DNA of 36,709 nucleotides from assembly GCA_964469505.1 (NCBI GenBank), contig CAYXZO010000020.1:1-36709 (forward strand), read 5' to 3'. Of the stretch, positions 34,024-36,709 are shown one piece after another. A program made the translations under genes and the position numbers. Position 1 is the stretch's first letter; each line of letters begins with the position of its first letter. The stretch comes from CAYXZO01 sp964469505. GTDB lineage: Bacteria; Fidelibacterota; UBA8477; JABMPR01. Under the pieces are notes generated by a model. The model was not told where the DNA came from, did not search any database, and was given only the letters and a program-made list of their open reading frames with translations.

Positions 34024-36246
34024 TCAGTCCGCAATCACACGTAGGGAAGGCTGTGCTGCTGGGATAAACCGACCGATAGCCGCTACTTTTAATTTATTTG
34101 CTTCAGCCCTTTGTAAGTATCTCCGCGCAGCATTGGGTGGCAAAGCAATCAGCAGGCCCCCAGAGGTTTGAGCGTCAACCAGGAGCATTTTGATATCATG
34201 CGGCAGGTTTTGAGGCAGCTCCAGGTGTGGCTGTAGGTACTGCCAATTGTTTTTCGTTCCTCCAGGGATGAATCCTTCCTGAACCGCCACGCGGGCTCCG
34301 GGAAGAAGCGGGATAGCGGTGGCGTTTATCTCCGCCGCCAGGTTAGAATCCTGGATCATCTCCCACAGATGTCCCAGTAAACCAAAGCCGGTCACATCAG
34401 TAACGGCATGAACTTCAATACCCTCCAACAATTGGGCCGCCTGTTGATTCAGTTCCAGCAGGTTATTTAAGAATGCTTTCTCCACCGCTTTATCGAGCCC
34501 TTTCCGTTTGAGGGCGGTGGCCAAAACTCCGGTACCCAACGGTTTGGTTAGCAACAGCCAATCCTCTGCTTTCGCGCCCTGGTTGCGCCACAGTCGTTGG
34601 GGGTGAACTAACCCCGTGACGGCTAGGCCGAATTTCGGTTCGGCATCATCCACCGTATGCCCACCTACGATGGCTATCCCCGCTTCCTGGACTTTATCGG
34701 CGGCGCCTGCCAGAATGGCCTGCAAAACCTGCATCGGTAATCGGTTTGCCGGAAATCCCATTATGCTCAAAGCCAGTATTGGACGGCCCCCCATAGCGTA
34801 AATATCGCTCAAAGAGTTTGCCGCGGACACTGCCCCGAAGGTGTAAGGGTCATCCACGATGGGAGTAAAGAAATCCACCGTTTGTATCAGGGCATGTTCC
34901 TCATCCAACAGATAGACCGCCGCATCGTCGTTAGCCTGGTGGTCCACCAGAATTCGACTGTTGGGTGGTGGCCCCGGCAGCTGTTGCAAAGCTTTTTCCA
35001 GAAGTTGAGGACTTAACTTGCAGGCGCACCCCAGGCCAGTAGTATACTGGGTTAGTTTCACCGATTCAATCTCGCGAAATATAACATGAGTGGTAGCTTG
35101 CAGTGCCTTGACATGGTGGGTTATTATCTCTACTGCCTTGTCTATCTCTTCTAGCGTAGTATTGCGCCCCACCGAGATACGCATCGTGGCTTCCGCCAAT
35201 GTAGGAGGCACCCCCATAGCTTTTAGAACATGGGAAATTTCCACGCTCTCACTATGACAAGCGGCCCCGGCCGATATGGCCAGTTCGGACATCTCCGCCA
35301 TTAAGGCGGCACTGCTTATTCCTGGAAAAGCAATACTGCTGGTGTTGGGTAAACGCTGGGTTTGGGAGGCGTGAATCACCAGCCCTGGAAAATTTTGCTT
35401 AAGTCCCTGTTCTAGCGCATCGCGGCAAGTACGATAATACTCACTGAATTCCTTAAGATGTTGCCTGACTAATTCGCATGCTTTCCCCAGACCGACTATG
35501 GCCGCCACATTCTCTGTCCCCGGACGTAAGCTTCGCTCCTGAGATGCACCTTGCAGAACGGATTGTAATTTCAAACCCCGTCGGACATAGAGCGCTCCGA
35601 TACCCTTAGGGCCGTAAAACTTATGGGCGGCGAGGGAGTAAAGCGAAACCCCCAGGGCCGATAGATCGACGGATATTTTACCCACTGCTTGGGCTCCATC
35701 CACGTGCAACGCTACTTTCCGGTCGTTGAGGATTCGAGCAATGTTCTCTATAGGTTGGATGGTACCGACTTCATTGTTGGCGTGCATGATGGAAACCAGA
35801 ATCGTGTCCGATCTCAAGGCCGTTTCTAGATCCTCTGGAGAGACCAACCCTTGCCCATCCACTGGTAGAATGGTTATCTCGAAACCTTCTCGTTCCAGCA
35901 AGCGGCAGACTTCCAGGACTGCCGGGTGTTCAACAGCAGAGGTGATGATGTGTTTCCCCCGGTGCTGATTGGCTCTGGAATAGCCGATTATGGCGAGATT
36001 GTTGGCTTCTGTTCCACCGCTGGTAAAAATGATTTCATCCGGTTCACAACCCAGCATAGCTGCCACCTGCCGCCTGGCTTTTTCGACTGCCTCCCGGGCT
36101 ACATAACCATAGGGATGCGAACTGGAGGGGTTACCGAAGGCTTGCTTCAGGAAAGGTTCCATGGCCTGATAAACTTCCGGTGCTAGGGGGGAGGTGGCGT
36201 TGTAATCCAAGTAGATGGGTAATTCAGATGAAAGCGTCTTAGTCAC
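34024..36246 (-). CDS. selD: cysteine desulfurase-SelD fusion
   Basis: 740 residues from GTG 36246. Residues 1-390 are a PLP cysteine desulfurase of NifS/IscS type: Lys209 in AAHKFYGPKG binds PLP, HANNEVG is near 155, and Cys330 in SAGAACHSES is the catalytic cysteine. Residues 395-740 are a complete selenide, water dikinase. Cys407 and Lys410 in GLGCACK are the active pair (Cys, not selenocysteine). NDDAAVYLLD, TVDFFTPIVDDP, AMGGRPI, GGHTVDDAEPKFGLAVTG and QTSGGLL follow. Together the halves could release selenium from selenocysteine (or sulfur from cysteine) and pass it on to form selenophosphate. Such fusions are known in some bacteria. SelA, SelB and tRNA-Sec are not in the window. Confidence 0.93.
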   Translation of the reverse strand: MTKTLSSELPIYLDYNATSPLAPEVYQAMEPFLKQAFGNPSSSHPYGYVAREAVEKARRQVAAMLGCEPDEIIFTSGGTEANNLAIIGYSRANQHRGKHIITSAVEHPAVLEVCRLLEREGFEITILPVDGQGLVSPEDLETALRSDTILVSIMHANNEVGTIQPIENIARILNDRKVALHVDGAQAVGKISVDLSALGVSLYSLAAHKFYGPKGIGALYVRRGLKLQSVLQGASQERSLRPGTENVAAIVGLGKACELVRQHLKEFSEYYRTCRDALEQGLKQNFPGLVIHASQTQRLPNTSSIAFPGISSAALMAEMSELAISAGAACHSESVEISHVLKAMGVPPTLAEATMRISVGRNTTLEEIDKAVEIITHHVKALQATTHVIFREIESVKLTQYTTGLGCACKLSPQLLEKALQQLPGPPPNSRILVDHQANDDAAVYLLDEEHALIQTVDFFTPIVDDPYTFGAVSAANSLSDIYAMGGRPILALSIMGFPANRLPMQVLQAILAGAADKVQEAGIAIVGGHTVDDAEPKFGLAVTGLVHPQRLWRNQGAKAEDWLLLTKPLGTGVLATALKRKGLDKAVEKAFLNNLLELNQQAAQLLEGIEVHAVTDVTGFGLLGHLWEMIQDSNLAAEINATAIPLLPGARVAVQEGFIPGGTKNNWQYLQPHLELPQNLPHDIKMLLVDAQTSGGLLIALPPNAARRYLQRAEANKLKVAAIGRFIPAAQPSLRVIAD

Positions 36247-36709
36247 CGTTGGAAGTTAAGCTACTACCGGGAATTATGCAGGGGCAAAGAAGGAGGGATG
36301 AAAGCCGGAAATTGGAGGACGGAAACCGGAATTTAGGGTGCAAAGTATCTCGGTGGCTAAGTGTCTATGTTTCAATAAATCAGGCTTTACAGGTGCATAG
36401 GGGACCAGGAGATAAGGGTGTATGCCGAACGTGCTCGAAGGGTTTATAACCTGTCATTAGCACCATAATTCATTACGGTGCGAAAATGGCATCCGGAATG
36501 TGGCAACAGCAACTATGATGTAAGACAACAAAATTTTAATCTCAGTAAGTCCAAGCGGATTTGTTTTTGAGCGTGGCAATAAGGACGATCAATATTTGGT
36601 GCATGCAAGGAAACTAGTAATAGTTTCTTCAACGTGTACTGGGAATGGGAATGAAAATTAGGTGGTCGGATTTAGCGTCCAACTGCTTGGTATTTGGTCT
36701 ATGGAATTT
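36247..36709. other. 463-nt gene-free end of the window
   Basis: No coding region is supported. It contains a purine-rich stretch (about 36285-36335) made of CCGGAAA/GGAGGA/CGGAAACC-like words. It also has an imperfect palindrome at 36460-36481. The promoter of the NifS-SelD gene should lie in the first 100 nt on the minus strand, but no box is clear enough to call. Confidence 0.5.
36460..36481. repeat. 22-nt imperfect palindrome, operator-like
   Basis: Arms GCACCATAAT and ATTACGGTGC are inverse complements except for one A/C pair, with TC at the centre. No T run follows. It could be a binding site for a dimeric regulator of a gene beyond the window end, or a small hairpin. Confidence 0.45.

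Noticed and set aside
34024..36246. Selenocysteine (in-frame TGA) in the SelD half
   Set aside because: The active-site position is a normal Cys codon and the frame is open throughout.
1..36709. CRISPR array, prophage or toxin-antitoxin/defence island
   Set aside because: No regularly spaced repeats, phage structural genes, integrase or recognisable defence genes were seen; the only mobile-type gene is the RAYT.

Overview
The window looks like chromosome from a Gram-negative, didermic bacterium of the FCB type (Calditrichota / Marinimicrobia / KSB1-like lineages are the best guess). This rests on signal-peptide beta-barrel proteins, one of them with calcium-binding TSP3 repeats, an MMPL exporter, HflKC, HslUV, a menaquinone pathway and inositol-lipid genes. 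No ribosomal RNA is present, so the phylum is inferred and not shown. Gene density and codon use look uniform. Apart from one REP-associated transposase there is no sign of a prophage, plasmid or integrated island.

Layout. 1-62: 5' part of an odd tRNA (minus). 250-4231: transglutaminase-like surface protein and MMPL exporter. 4384-5336 (minus): rhodanese and MauE/DoxX-type membrane protein. 5493-9354: hflK-hflC, then hslV-hslU, two protein quality-control modules in one direction. 9423-10106: RAYT transposase and a REP-like hairpin. 10144-11070: argF with terminator, then tRNA-Pro (minus). 11655-13049: bifunctional inositol-phosphate cytidylyltransferase / DIPP synthase. 13147-14488: an outer-membrane-type protein and probable gene remnants. 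14489-15385 (minus): PAP2/Aur1-like phosphatase or transferase. 15480-15553: tRNA-Lys. 15773-19853: menF-menD-menH. 19927-20463 (minus): a second CDP-alcohol phosphotransferase. 20771-27540: the classical yceD-rpmF-plsX-fabH-fabD-fabG-acpP-fabF-rnc block. 27622-29169: beta-barrel protein with TSP3 repeats, then a terminator. 29251-33775 (minus): a tight six-gene operon of patatin, membrane protein, myo-inositol-1-phosphate synthase, PIP-synthase-like enzyme, COG2426 membrane protein and an orphan EutN/CcmL shell-vertex protein. 34024-36246 (minus): natural fusion of cysteine desulfurase and SelD.

How it fits together. The strongest metabolic theme is inositol. Myo-inositol-1-phosphate synthase, a CDP-inositol-forming cytidylyltransferase fused to a DIPP synthase, a PIP-synthase-like CDP-alcohol phosphotransferase and an Aur1-like PAP2 enzyme all occur within about 20 kb. 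They suggest both an inositol phospholipid and a di-myo-inositol-phosphate-type solute. The fab cluster supplies acyl chains, and the men genes give the quinone.

The observations I would check first are the inositol gene set, the orphan BMC vertex protein in the inositol-lipid operon, the shared promoter/leader element in front of all three tRNA genes, the NifS-SelD fusion, and the RAYT with its REP-like hairpin.
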